Source: an uncultured Alphaproteobacteria bacterium
Lineage (GTDB): Bacteria; Pseudomonadota; Alphaproteobacteria; Caulobacterales; Caulobacteraceae
Assembly: GCA_903822175.1 (NCBI GenBank)
Contig: CAIJOB010000012.1
Location: 62,001-126,000 of the forward strand
DNA length: 64,000 nucleotides
Direction: 5' to 3'
Notes under the pieces: generated by a model
Database searches by the model: none
What the model saw: only the letters and a program-made list of their open reading frames with translations
What the model was told of the DNA's origin: nothing
Translations under genes and position numbers: made by a program
Shown: one piece after another, positions 26,552-33,900 of the stretch
Numbering within the stretch: the stretch's first letter is position 1
Layout of the letters: every line of letters begins with the position of its first letter

Positions 26552-27007
26552 ATGCCCAAGAACCACCGCGACAAGCCCTCCAGCCACGAGCCCGACCGCG
26601 AGCCCCGCGCCCAGTTCGCAGCCCTTCCCTGGCGTCGCAATTTCATGGGCGAGCCCGAGGTGATGCTGATCACCAGCCGCGAGACTCATCGCTGGGTGAT
26701 CCCCAAAGGCTGGCCGATCAAGGGCAAGTCCTCGGCCAAGTCCGCCGCCCAGGAGGCCTTCGAGGAGGCGGGCGTCACCGGCAAGACCGACAAGAGCCCG
26801 GTCGGCTCCTACGCCTATGACAAGCGCCTGAAGAACGGCCGCCTGCAGCATGTACGCGTCACCGTCTTTTCCCTGCTGGTCGAAAACGAAGCCGAAATCT
26901 TCCCGGAAGTCGGCCAGCGCGAGAAGCGTTGGGTGTCGTTGCTGGAAGCCGCCCGGCTGGTGGACGAGCCGGAGCTGATGGTGGTCCTGGCGACCTTCAG
27001 TCCCTAG
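26552..27007 (+). CDS. NUDIX hydrolase, DIPP-like, with variant Nudix box
   Basis: A 151-residue NUDIX protein. WVIPKGWPIKGKSSAKSAAQ leads into EAFEEAGV, so the EExGV core that binds metal is present, while the usual Glu and Arg earlier in the box are Lys and Gln. That variant is common in the alphaproteobacterial group related to diphosphoinositol/diadenosine polyphosphate hydrolases. It is the last gene of the phosphate run, which suggests it hydrolyses a phosphate-rich nucleotide or polyphosphate-type signal; that is inference. Confidence 0.88.
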   Translation: MPKNHRDKPSSHEPDREPRAQFAALPWRRNFMGEPEVMLITSRETHRWVIPKGWPIKGKSSAKSAAQEAFEEAGVTGKTDKSPVGSYAYDKRLKNGRLQHVRVTVFSLLVENEAEIFPEVGQREKRWVSLLEAARLVDEPELMVVLATFSP

Positions 27008-27036
27008 GCGGCTCGCGAGCGGCCGCTAGCGAACGT

Positions 27037-27054
27037 GGTTAAGCGGAATTAACC
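27037..27054. promoter_or_regulatory. GGTTAA-N6-TTAACC inverted repeat
   Basis: Perfect 6-base arms around GCGGAA stand 65 bases before the response regulator gene and 30 bases after the NUDIX gene. The arms look like CtrA half-sites (TTAA), but the spacing between the TTAA cores is six, not the seven of the usual CtrA box. It may be an operator of unknown partner. Confidence 0.35.
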
Positions 27055-27118
27055 GCAAATCTAAGCCTTACCGAAACCTTCACCGTCCTAGGTTTGCGGC
27101 TCGTTGGGGCCCACACCG

Positions 27119-27550
27119 GTGTCGCAGACCTATCCCAAGTTCGATCGCCCGCTCGCCGTCCTGCATGTCGACGACGACCCGATGAACCTGCGCGTCGTCG
27201 AGGAAATCCTGGGCGCCTTCCACCACAGCTCGGCCAAGGTGATGTCCGGCGCCGAGGCCCTGCAGATGCTGGGCGAGCGGCCCTTCGATGTCGTCCTGAT
27301 GGATATCCACATGCCCGGCATGACCGGCATCGAGACCGTCGAGCGCCTGCGCACCCGGCCAGGCCCCGAGCGCAACATCCCGGTCATCGCGCTGACCGCC
27401 GACGTCTTCAGCCGCCGGCCCGAGGAATACCGCGCGCTCGGCTTCAACGACTTCGTCTCCAAGCCGATCCTGGTCGCCGACCTGCTGAACGCCATCAAGC
27501 GCGCCGCCCAGCCGCCCAAGACCTCGCTCTCCGCCGCCAACGCCGCCTAG
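27119..27550 (+). CDS. Single-domain response regulator
   Basis: A 143-residue stand-alone receiver domain. The acidic pocket is VDDDP at 18-21, the phosphoacceptor is D62 in LMDIHMPGMTG, the switch Thr lies in ALTAD, and the conserved Lys is in SKPI. No output domain follows, so it passes signals by contact like DivK or CheY. GTG 27119 is chosen over TTG 27104 because the receiver begins soon after; neither has a strong ribosome site. The sequence looks closest to receivers of hybrid kinases. Confidence 0.9.
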   Translation: MSQTYPKFDRPLAVLHVDDDPMNLRVVEEILGAFHHSSAKVMSGAEALQMLGERPFDVVLMDIHMPGMTGIETVERLRTRPGPERNIPVIALTADVFSRRPEEYRALGFNDFVSKPILVADLLNAIKRAAQPPKTSLSAANAA

Positions 27551-27615
27551 GCCCCGCGCCAAGCGCGCGCTAGGCTTCCTGACCGGCCGCCAGAGCCGGG
27601 GACAGGGAGGCCGCC

Positions 27616-28386
27616 ATGCCCACACTCGATCGAGACGGCGTCAAGATCCACTACGAGGTCACGGGCGACGGCCCGGCCCTGATCCTGACCCACGGCTATT
27701 CCTCCACCGGCGACATGTGGGCCGGCCAGATCGAGCCCTTGTCCAAGCATTTCAAGGTGATCACCTGGGACATGCGCGGCCACGGCCGCTCCGACTATCC
27801 GGCGGATCAGGACCAGTATTCCGAGGCCCTGGCGGTCGAGGACATGGCCGCCCTGCTGGATGCGGTCGGCGCCAAGGACGCCATCGTCGGGGGCCTGTCG
27901 CTCGGCGGCTACATGAGCCTCGCCTTCCACGCCACCTATCCGCCGCGCACCCGCGCCCTGCTGATCATCGACACTGGCCCCGGCTACAAGAAGGACGAGG
28001 CCCGCGACGGCTGGAACGCCAATGCGCTCCGCACCGCCGAGCGCTATGAGACGAACGGCCTGCCGGACCCGGCCCGCGTCTCCGCCGAGGTGCGCCTCGC
28101 CCGCCACCGCGACGCCACCGGCCTCGCCCGCGCCGCCCGCGGCATGCTCACCCAGCGGAACGCCCGGGTGATCGAGAGCCTGCCCAACATCGCCGTCCCG
28201 GCCATCGTCATCGTCGGCGCCAACGACACGCCGTTCCTCGCCGCGTCGGACTACATGGCCGCCAAGATTCCCGGCGCGAAGAAGGCGGTCATCCCTGACG
28301 CCGGCCACAGCGCCAACATCGATCAGCCTGCCGCCTTCAACGAGGCCCTGATGGCCTTCCTCAAGAGCGCCAGTCTGATCGCCTAA
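27616..28386 (+). CDS. Alpha/beta hydrolase
   Basis: A 256-residue cytoplasmic alpha/beta-hydrolase-fold enzyme. The oxyanion HGYSSTG loop, the nucleophile elbow GLSLGG with its Ser near residue 97, an acid candidate in GANDTPF and the catalytic His in DAGHSANID complete the triad. GACAGGGAGGCC precedes the ATG. It is a likely esterase or lactonase-type enzyme, with substrate unknown. Confidence 0.9.
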   Translation: MPTLDRDGVKIHYEVTGDGPALILTHGYSSTGDMWAGQIEPLSKHFKVITWDMRGHGRSDYPADQDQYSEALAVEDMAALLDAVGAKDAIVGGLSLGGYMSLAFHATYPPRTRALLIIDTGPGYKKDEARDGWNANALRTAERYETNGLPDPARVSAEVRLARHRDATGLARAARGMLTQRNARVIESLPNIAVPAIVIVGANDTPFLAASDYMAAKIPGAKKAVIPDAGHSANIDQPAAFNEALMAFLKSASLIA

Positions 28387-28419
28387 GACTGTACGCCGTA
28401 GTTGCCGCCACACGGCAAA

Positions 28420-28962
28420 ATGCGGCACACCGGAAGCGTGGCCGCAGACAGCGACGATCCCCTGCTGGCGCTCTATCTGGCGCGCCGTTCCAACCTCGTG
28501 CGGTTCCTGGCCGCGCGGGCGGGCTCGATCGCGGCCGCCGAGGACCTGATCCAGGAGCTTTACATCAAGCTCGCCGGGCGTGAGCGGATCGAAGACGTGG
28601 GCAATCCGACCGCGCTCCTCTACCGCATGGCGCTCAACCTGATGCTCGACCGGGCGCGCGGCGAGACCCGCGCCGCGGTGCGCGACACGGCCTGGCGCCA
28701 GGCGGTCCGCACCGAGATCGGCGGGGTCGATATCGCCGAGGAGCCGCCGGCCGACGAGGCCGCGGCCGCGGCGCAACGGATGCGGGCGCTGATCGCCGCG
28801 GTCCAGGACCTGCCGCCTCAGGCCGGCCGCGCCTTTCGGTTGCATAAGCTAGAGGGTTTCAGCCAGGCGCAGACCGCCCAAACCATGGGACTCTCGGTCA
28901 AAGCGGTCGAGAAACACGTCGCCGCCGCCCTAAAGGCGCTGACTCTGCGGCTTTCGCCATGA
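28420..28962 (+). CDS. ECF RNA polymerase sigma factor, FecI-like
   Basis: A 180-residue ECF sigma factor. Region 2 is at about residues 20-85 (AAEDLIQELYIKLAG, then NPTALLYRMALNLMLDRARG) and region 4 at about 125-175 (LPPQAGRAFRLHKLEGFSQ, QTMGLSVKAVEKHVAAAL). It should direct transcription of the downstream FecR and receptor genes, as in iron-citrate type surface signalling. I use ATG 28420; an in-frame TTG at 28402 is weaker. Confidence 0.9.
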   Translation: MRHTGSVAADSDDPLLALYLARRSNLVRFLAARAGSIAAAEDLIQELYIKLAGRERIEDVGNPTALLYRMALNLMLDRARGETRAAVRDTAWRQAVRTEIGGVDIAEEPPADEAAAAAQRMRALIAAVQDLPPQAGRAFRLHKLEGFSQAQTAQTMGLSVKAVEKHVAAALKALTLRLSP

Positions 28963-29050
28963 AGTTGCAGTTTCAGACAGGGGGGTCGGCCCCCTCGGCG
29001 ACGTCTTGTCGATATCAGGCGTTCTTGTTCGGGCGCGTGGGACCCTTTCT

Positions 29051-30046
29051 ATGAGTGAGGCTTGGATCAAGGTCGACGACAGCAGGCTCGCTTCTGCGGC
29101 CGACTGGATCGTGCGCCTGCAATCGGCCGATCTTTCGGATGCCGAGGTGGTCGAGTTCGACGCCTGGCTGGAAGCGCATCCCGCCAACGCCGCCGCCTAC
29201 GACCGCACGCTTTCCGTCACCCTCGAACTGCAGGACGCCGCGTCGGTGCTTTCCGAGGGCCTAGCTGAGGCGCCCGTGCGTCGCTCACCGAGCCTCACCG
29301 CGCGCCGCGGCTGGCTGGTCGCCGGCGGTCTGGCCGCCGCCGCCGCGGTGGCGCTCGCCGTCACGCCGCTCGGCCTGTTCGCCCCGGCCGCGATCCAGAG
29401 CTTCGCCACCGCCAAGGGCGAGCACCGCACCGTCAATCTGGCCGACGGCTCGACCATCGAGCTCAACGGCGGCTCGCGGATCAGCGTCACGCTCGGCCGC
29501 CATGAGCGTCATGTGACCATGCCGCAAGGCGAGGCCGTGTTCGACGTGGCCGCCGACAAGGCGCGCCCCTTCCTGATCGACGCCGGCGACCGCACCGTGC
29601 GCGTGGTCGGCACCCGCTTCGACGTCCGCCACCGCGGCGATGAGTTGTCGGTCACCGTCGAGCGCGGCGTGGTCGAGGTGCGCCCCAGCGGCGGCGCGGC
29701 CGGCAAGGTCTTCCGCCTGCATCCCGGCCAGCGCCTGGACACCGCGCAAGGCGCGCCCGCCGTCCAGCTCAGCGCCGCCGATCCGCTGCAAGTGGAAAGC
29801 TGGCGCACCGGCAGGCTGATCTTCCGCGACGAGCCGCTGGGCGACCTGGTGGCCGACCTGAACCAACAGTTCGCGAGCCAGATCACCCTCGCCGACCCGG
29901 CGCTCGCCCAGACCCGCGTCTCCGGCGTCATGGTGCTCGACGACCAGGCCGCGGTTATTCGTCGCCTCGCCTTGCTTGCACCGGTCAAGGCGTTACCCTC
30001 GGTCAACGGCGTTTTGCTTCGCAGCGATCCGGCGGCGAAGCCATGA
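29051..30046 (+). CDS. FecR-type anti-sigma / sigma regulator
   Basis: A 331-residue inner-membrane protein. The N-terminal cytoplasmic DUF4880-like part (AADWIVRLQSADLSDAEVVEF) binds sigma, a single membrane helix follows at about 90-112, and the periplasmic FecR domain contains the GEHRTVNLADGSTIELN strand pattern. The C terminus (about 255-325) resembles the STN-interacting end. It sits between the sigma factor and the receptor. ATG 29051 is preferred over an upstream frame extension to 29006. Confidence 0.9.
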   Translation: MSEAWIKVDDSRLASAADWIVRLQSADLSDAEVVEFDAWLEAHPANAAAYDRTLSVTLELQDAASVLSEGLAEAPVRRSPSLTARRGWLVAGGLAAAAAVALAVTPLGLFAPAAIQSFATAKGEHRTVNLADGSTIELNGGSRISVTLGRHERHVTMPQGEAVFDVAADKARPFLIDAGDRTVRVVGTRFDVRHRGDELSVTVERGVVEVRPSGGAAGKVFRLHPGQRLDTAQGAPAVQLSAADPLQVESWRTGRLIFRDEPLGDLVADLNQQFASQITLADPALAQTRVSGVMVLDDQAAVIRRLALLAPVKALPSVNGVLLRSDPAAKP

Positions 30047-30082
30047 GGGGGACACTGAGCCATATCGAGGCCGGCGGCCTTT

Positions 30083-32482
30083 TTGCGCGGGTCCTTCGCG
30101 GGGCTCTGCCTCCTCACGCTCGCCAGCCGAGCTGAGGCCTTTGAAGCGCGTCGGCGCTTCGCCATACCGTCCAAACCCTACGCCGAAGCCCTGATCGACC
30201 TGGCCGTGCAGGGGAACGTGTCCCTGCTGGGCGCCTCGGCCTGCGGCGTGGGCGGCAGCATCGCGCTCTCCGGCCGCTATGCGCTCAGCGACGCCTTGGC
30301 CCGCATGCTGGCCGGCGCCTCCTGCGCCTGGCGCATCGTCGACGCGCACACCGTGCGCATCACCGCCACAGCGCCTGTATTCACGCCGCGCGCGGCCGCG
30401 TCGGCGACGCCCGTGGTCTCGGAGCTGCTGGTCACCGCCAGCAAGCGCGCGGAGCGGGCCGACGACCTGCCGGCCGGGGTCAGCGCCATCTCCGGCGATC
30501 AGCTGTTCATCACCAACGCCTACGACGCCCGCGCCACCGCCGGCCAGCTGGTCGGCGTGCTGGCCACCAACCTGGGCCCCGGCCGCGACAAGCTCCTGAT
30601 GCGCGGCCTCTCGGACGGCGCCTTCACCGGCCGCGCGCGCTCGACCGTCTCGACCTATCTCGACGACGACCCGATCAACTACAACGCCCCCGACCCGGAC
30701 CTGCGCCTGGTGGACGTCGAGCGCATCGAGACCGTGCGCGGACCGCAAGGCGCGCTCTACGGCTCTGGCGCACTCGCCGGCGTCTACCGCATCGTCACCA
30801 ACAAGCCCGATTCCGAGAACTTCTCCGGAAGCCTCCAGGCCAGCGGCGCCAACACCGTCGGCGGCGCGCCCAGCTATGAGAGCGACGGCTACGTCAACCT
30901 GCCCCTGGTGGACGGCCGCGCGGCGCTGCGCCTCGTGGGCTACTACGACGACCAGGGCGGCTACCTGGACGACCTTTCGCTGCGGCAGTCGAACGTCGAC
31001 TCCACGGTCCGCACCGGCGGCCGCGCGGCGCTGGGCCTGGCGCTGGGCGACAGCTGGACCGCCGACCTCTCGCTGGTCGGCCAGCGGCTAAGCTCACGCG
31101 ACACTCAGTACACAACCCTGACCCAGCCCGGAAAACGCGCCAACCAGGTGCGCGAGGCCTCGGAGAACGACTTCGCCCAGGCCGCGCTAACCCTGCACGG
31201 CGAGCTCCCCTGGGGTCAGGTGACTGCCTCGACCTCCTATGTGCAGCACGCCTACTCCAGCCTCTACGACGCGACCTCGGTGGCCGTTCAGTTCGTAGAA
31301 ACCAACAACGACCTGGGCGTCTATTCGGAGAGCGCGCGCATTCGCCGCCTGGTGCAGGACGTGGTCATCGCCTCGACAGGCGCGGGGCCGGTCTCCTGGC
31401 TGGTCGGGGCCTATGGCGCGACCTCGGTGGAGCGCACGCCCTCGTCCCTCGACCTGATCCCCACCGCCTCGTCTGTGATCGCCGCCATCAGCGGGCCCAT
31501 TCCGGTGCTGACCCGCGTCTATAATGAAGACCGCATCGACCATGTGCGCGAGGGCGCGCTTTACGGCGAGGGGACCTGGCGGTTCGCGCCGGGTTGGACG
31601 ATCGCGGCGGGCGCCCGCGCCTTCGACACCTCGCTGCATGTCGCCGCCGATATCGTCGGCGCGCCCCCCGCCCAGTCCCGCGCGGTCAACGCCAACGGCG
31701 ACTACAACGGCGTCTCCTCGAAGCTTTCTTTGCAGTACCAATTCGACGATGGGCCGATGCTCTACGGCCTCTATTCGGATGGCTTCCGGCCGGGCGGCGT
31801 CAACACCACCAACTTCGTGGGCATCAAGCCGCAGCGCACCACCTTCGATCCGGACCGGCTGATGAACTTCGAGTTAGGCGCCAAGGGCCAGATCCTCGAC
31901 CACCGCCTGACGGTGCGCGCCGCCCTCTTCTACGACCTGTGGGACAACATTCAGTCCGATCAGTACCGCGCCTCGGGCCTCGCCTACACCGCCAACGTCG
32001 GCGACGCTCACATCCAGGGCCTGGAGGTCGAGGCTGCCTATGCCTGGGACTTCGGGCTGAGCCTGCAGGCCAACGCGCTCTACTCGGCGCCGAAGTTCAC
32101 CCGGACCAATCCCGACTTCGCCGGCCAGCTGGGCTCGGGCCTGCCGGGCGCGCCGCGCATGTCGGGCGGCCTGGTGGCCCGCTACGAACACCCGCTGCCC
32201 CGCGACCTGAAACTGCGGCTGGTGGCCCAGGCGGACTACGTCGGCCCCGCCCGCCTGACCTTCGACCCGACCTTCTCGGCGCGCACCGACCCGGTCGTCG
32301 ACGCCGAGCTGTTGGCCGAGGTCGCGGCCAAACGCTGGAGCGTCAGCGTCTTCGTCAACAACCCCGCCAACAGCGCCGGCAACACCTTCGCCTATGGCAA
32401 TCCCTTCACCTTCGGCCAGGTCCGCCAGGTGACTCCGCAGCGTCCGCGTACGGTCGGTTTGCGCCTCGCCGGGAACTTCTAG
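30083..32482 (+). CDS. TonB-dependent transducer with N-terminal STN domain
   Basis: A 799-residue outer membrane receptor of the FecA type. A short signal peptide (ending SRAEA) is followed by an STN domain at about 20-95 (FAIPSKPYAEALIDLA and VRITA), a TonB box (ELLVTASKR) near 117, a plug with VRGPQGALYG, and a barrel. The STN domain should signal to the FecR protein, so substrate binding would activate the sigma factor. The only plausible start is TTG 30083. The conventional terminal aromatic is present (AGNF). The substrate is not known. Confidence 0.92.
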   Translation: MRGSFAGLCLLTLASRAEAFEARRRFAIPSKPYAEALIDLAVQGNVSLLGASACGVGGSIALSGRYALSDALARMLAGASCAWRIVDAHTVRITATAPVFTPRAAASATPVVSELLVTASKRAERADDLPAGVSAISGDQLFITNAYDARATAGQLVGVLATNLGPGRDKLLMRGLSDGAFTGRARSTVSTYLDDDPINYNAPDPDLRLVDVERIETVRGPQGALYGSGALAGVYRIVTNKPDSENFSGSLQASGANTVGGAPSYESDGYVNLPLVDGRAALRLVGYYDDQGGYLDDLSLRQSNVDSTVRTGGRAALGLALGDSWTADLSLVGQRLSSRDTQYTTLTQPGKRANQVREASENDFAQAALTLHGELPWGQVTASTSYVQHAYSSLYDATSVAVQFVETNNDLGVYSESARIRRLVQDVVIASTGAGPVSWLVGAYGATSVERTPSSLDLIPTASSVIAAISGPIPVLTRVYNEDRIDHVREGALYGEGTWRFAPGWTIAAGARAFDTSLHVAADIVGAPPAQSRAVNANGDYNGVSSKLSLQYQFDDGPMLYGLYSDGFRPGGVNTTNFVGIKPQRTTFDPDRLMNFELGAKGQILDHRLTVRAALFYDLWDNIQSDQYRASGLAYTANVGDAHIQGLEVEAAYAWDFGLSLQANALYSAPKFTRTNPDFAGQLGSGLPGAPRMSGGLVARYEHPLPRDLKLRLVAQADYVGPARLTFDPTFSARTDPVVDAELLAEVAAKRWSVSVFVNNPANSAGNTFAYGNPFTFGQVRQVTPQRPRTVGLRLAGNF

Positions 32483-32503
32483 GGCCAAGCTTCCCCGCCT
32501 CTC

Positions 32504-32523
32504 CGCCGCACCCCCCTGCGGCG
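32504..32523 (+). terminator. GC-rich hairpin after the TonB receptor
   Basis: CGCCGCA pairs perfectly with TGCGGCG around a loop of six C. It lies 22 bases after the receptor stop. A T-run does not follow, so it may be a weak or Rho-assisted terminator. Confidence 0.4.
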
Positions 32524-32637
32524 CGCTGACGCACTGATTCGATTCCTGATTCTGCGACTGGGGGGCAATCAAAAGCAGCGGCGTCTTATCCTTGACGGCG
32601 GTTTAACGCCGCGGGGCTCTGGGACGGGGTGTCGCCG

Positions 32638-33450
32638 GTGAAGTTATCGGCTCTGGTATGTGCGCAGAATGATGAGGCGCGGCTGGCGGACTGCCTGCGC
32701 CGTCTGGATTTCTGCGACGAGATCGTGGTGGTCGCCGACCGCTGCGTCGACCGCAGTGCTGAGATCGCCCGTCAGTTCGGCGCTCGCGTGATCGATGGGA
32801 TTTTCCCGCTGGAGAGCCAGCGCAAGGCCGCCGGAGTCGCGGCCTGCCTGGGGGAATGGGTCCTGGAGGTCGAGCCGAACGAACACGTCGACGCCAAGCT
32901 CGCCTATGAGATCCGCGCCGCCATCCATGGCCGGCCGGGCGGCGACTGGTTCGATGTGCCGTTGGCGAACCATGTGGGCGAGACCCTCGTCCGGCGCGGC
33001 TGGGGGGCCGGGCTGGGCGAGGCGATCTCCCCGCGCCTGTTCCGCCGCAGCATGAAGCGCTGGAAGGCCGGCCGGGTCGCGCCTGACGTGGTGCTCGAAG
33101 GCCGCTACGCCGGGGCGATCGAGACGCCGATCAGCCGCTGGACCGATGCCGATGTGGGCCAGCTGGTCGCCCGCGTAAATCGCCAGACGGCGCTGCGGGC
33201 GCTCGACCTCGCCGACGCCGACACGGGTGGCAAGCTGATGGGCGACCTGGCCCGCGGCCTGCGCCAGTTCTGGACCTGCTACGTCTGGCGCCAGGGCCTG
33301 CGCGAAGGTGAGCTTGGCCTGGCGATCTCGCTGATGGCCGGCCTCGACGCGGTGCTCAGTGGCATCCGCGCCCGCGAAATCCTCGCCGCCCGCGCCGTGG
33401 CCCAGGCCGCCGAAGCCACCCAGCCCGCCCGCCTTGGCCGCGCCGTCTAG
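32638..33450 (+). CDS. GT2 family glycosyltransferase-like protein, acidic motif altered
   Basis: A 270-residue protein clearly paralogous to the GT2 glycosyltransferase at 42110-42916: both begin KLSA, share the DEIVxVxDRCxDR segment and end in a basic region with a membrane-like stretch (GLAISLMAGLDAVLSG). In this copy the region equivalent to EVDADEIV is EVEPNEHV (residues 77-84), so the metal/nucleotide Asp-x-Asp is lost, and the usual HNE near residue 10 is QND. It may be inactive, or have a changed role. GTG 32638 is used because of GGGACGGGG upstream and the match to the paralogue; GTG 32629 is also possible. Confidence 0.82.
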   Translation: MKLSALVCAQNDEARLADCLRRLDFCDEIVVVADRCVDRSAEIARQFGARVIDGIFPLESQRKAAGVAACLGEWVLEVEPNEHVDAKLAYEIRAAIHGRPGGDWFDVPLANHVGETLVRRGWGAGLGEAISPRLFRRSMKRWKAGRVAPDVVLEGRYAGAIETPISRWTDADVGQLVARVNRQTALRALDLADADTGGKLMGDLARGLRQFWTCYVWRQGLREGELGLAISLMAGLDAVLSGIRAREILAARAVAQAAEATQPARLGRAV

Positions 33451-33900
33451 TCAGCCCGTCGCGGCGCCGGGCGACAGCAACGACTCGATATCGAGCAGGT
33501 CTTCCAGCGTGGCCGCCCGCGTGCGGAAGAGCCGCGCGACCCGCATCAAGAGCTGCCTGTCCGCAAACGGCTTGGCCAGATAGTCCCGCGCGCCAAGCTG
33601 GATCGCGCGCGAAACATCGGACGCGTCATGGCGGGCGGTCAGCACCAGGGTCGGCGGCGCCGTGAACGCCAGCGTCTTGAGCTTCGCCAGCACCTCAAAG
33701 CCGTCGACCTCCGGCATGCTAAGATCGAGCACCATGGCGTCATAGCGGCGCTCGCCAAGCCGGGTCAGCGCCTCGGCGCCATTGCGCCCCGTCAACACCA
33801 CATAGCCGGCCAGCGTCAGCCGCGTGCTGACCAGGTCCCGGATCGAGGCGTCGTCGTCCACCACCAGAACGCGGCGGATGGTTTCACGAAGCGGCGGCAT
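33451..33900 (-). CDS. Response regulator receiver protein
   Basis: A 149-residue receiver with phosphoacceptor D59 in MVLDLSMPEVDG, the DDD pocket at 15-17 and conserved Lys in DYLAKPF. After about residue 125 there is a short helical tail, not a DNA-binding domain. Its start overlaps the end of the hybrid kinase gene by 17 bases, so they form one operon. It likely takes phosphate from that kinase. Confidence 0.9.
   Translation of the reverse strand: MPPLRETIRRVLVVDDDASIRDLVSTRLTLAGYVVLTGRNGAEALTRLGERRYDAMVLDLSMPEVDGFEVLAKLKTLAFTAPPTLVLTARHDASDVSRAIQLGARDYLAKPFADRQLLMRVARLFRTRAATLEDLLDIESLLSPGAATG

Noticed and set aside
27037..27054. CtrA binding box
   Set aside because: The TTAA elements are six apart, not the seven of the CtrA consensus; kept only as an unnamed inverted repeat.
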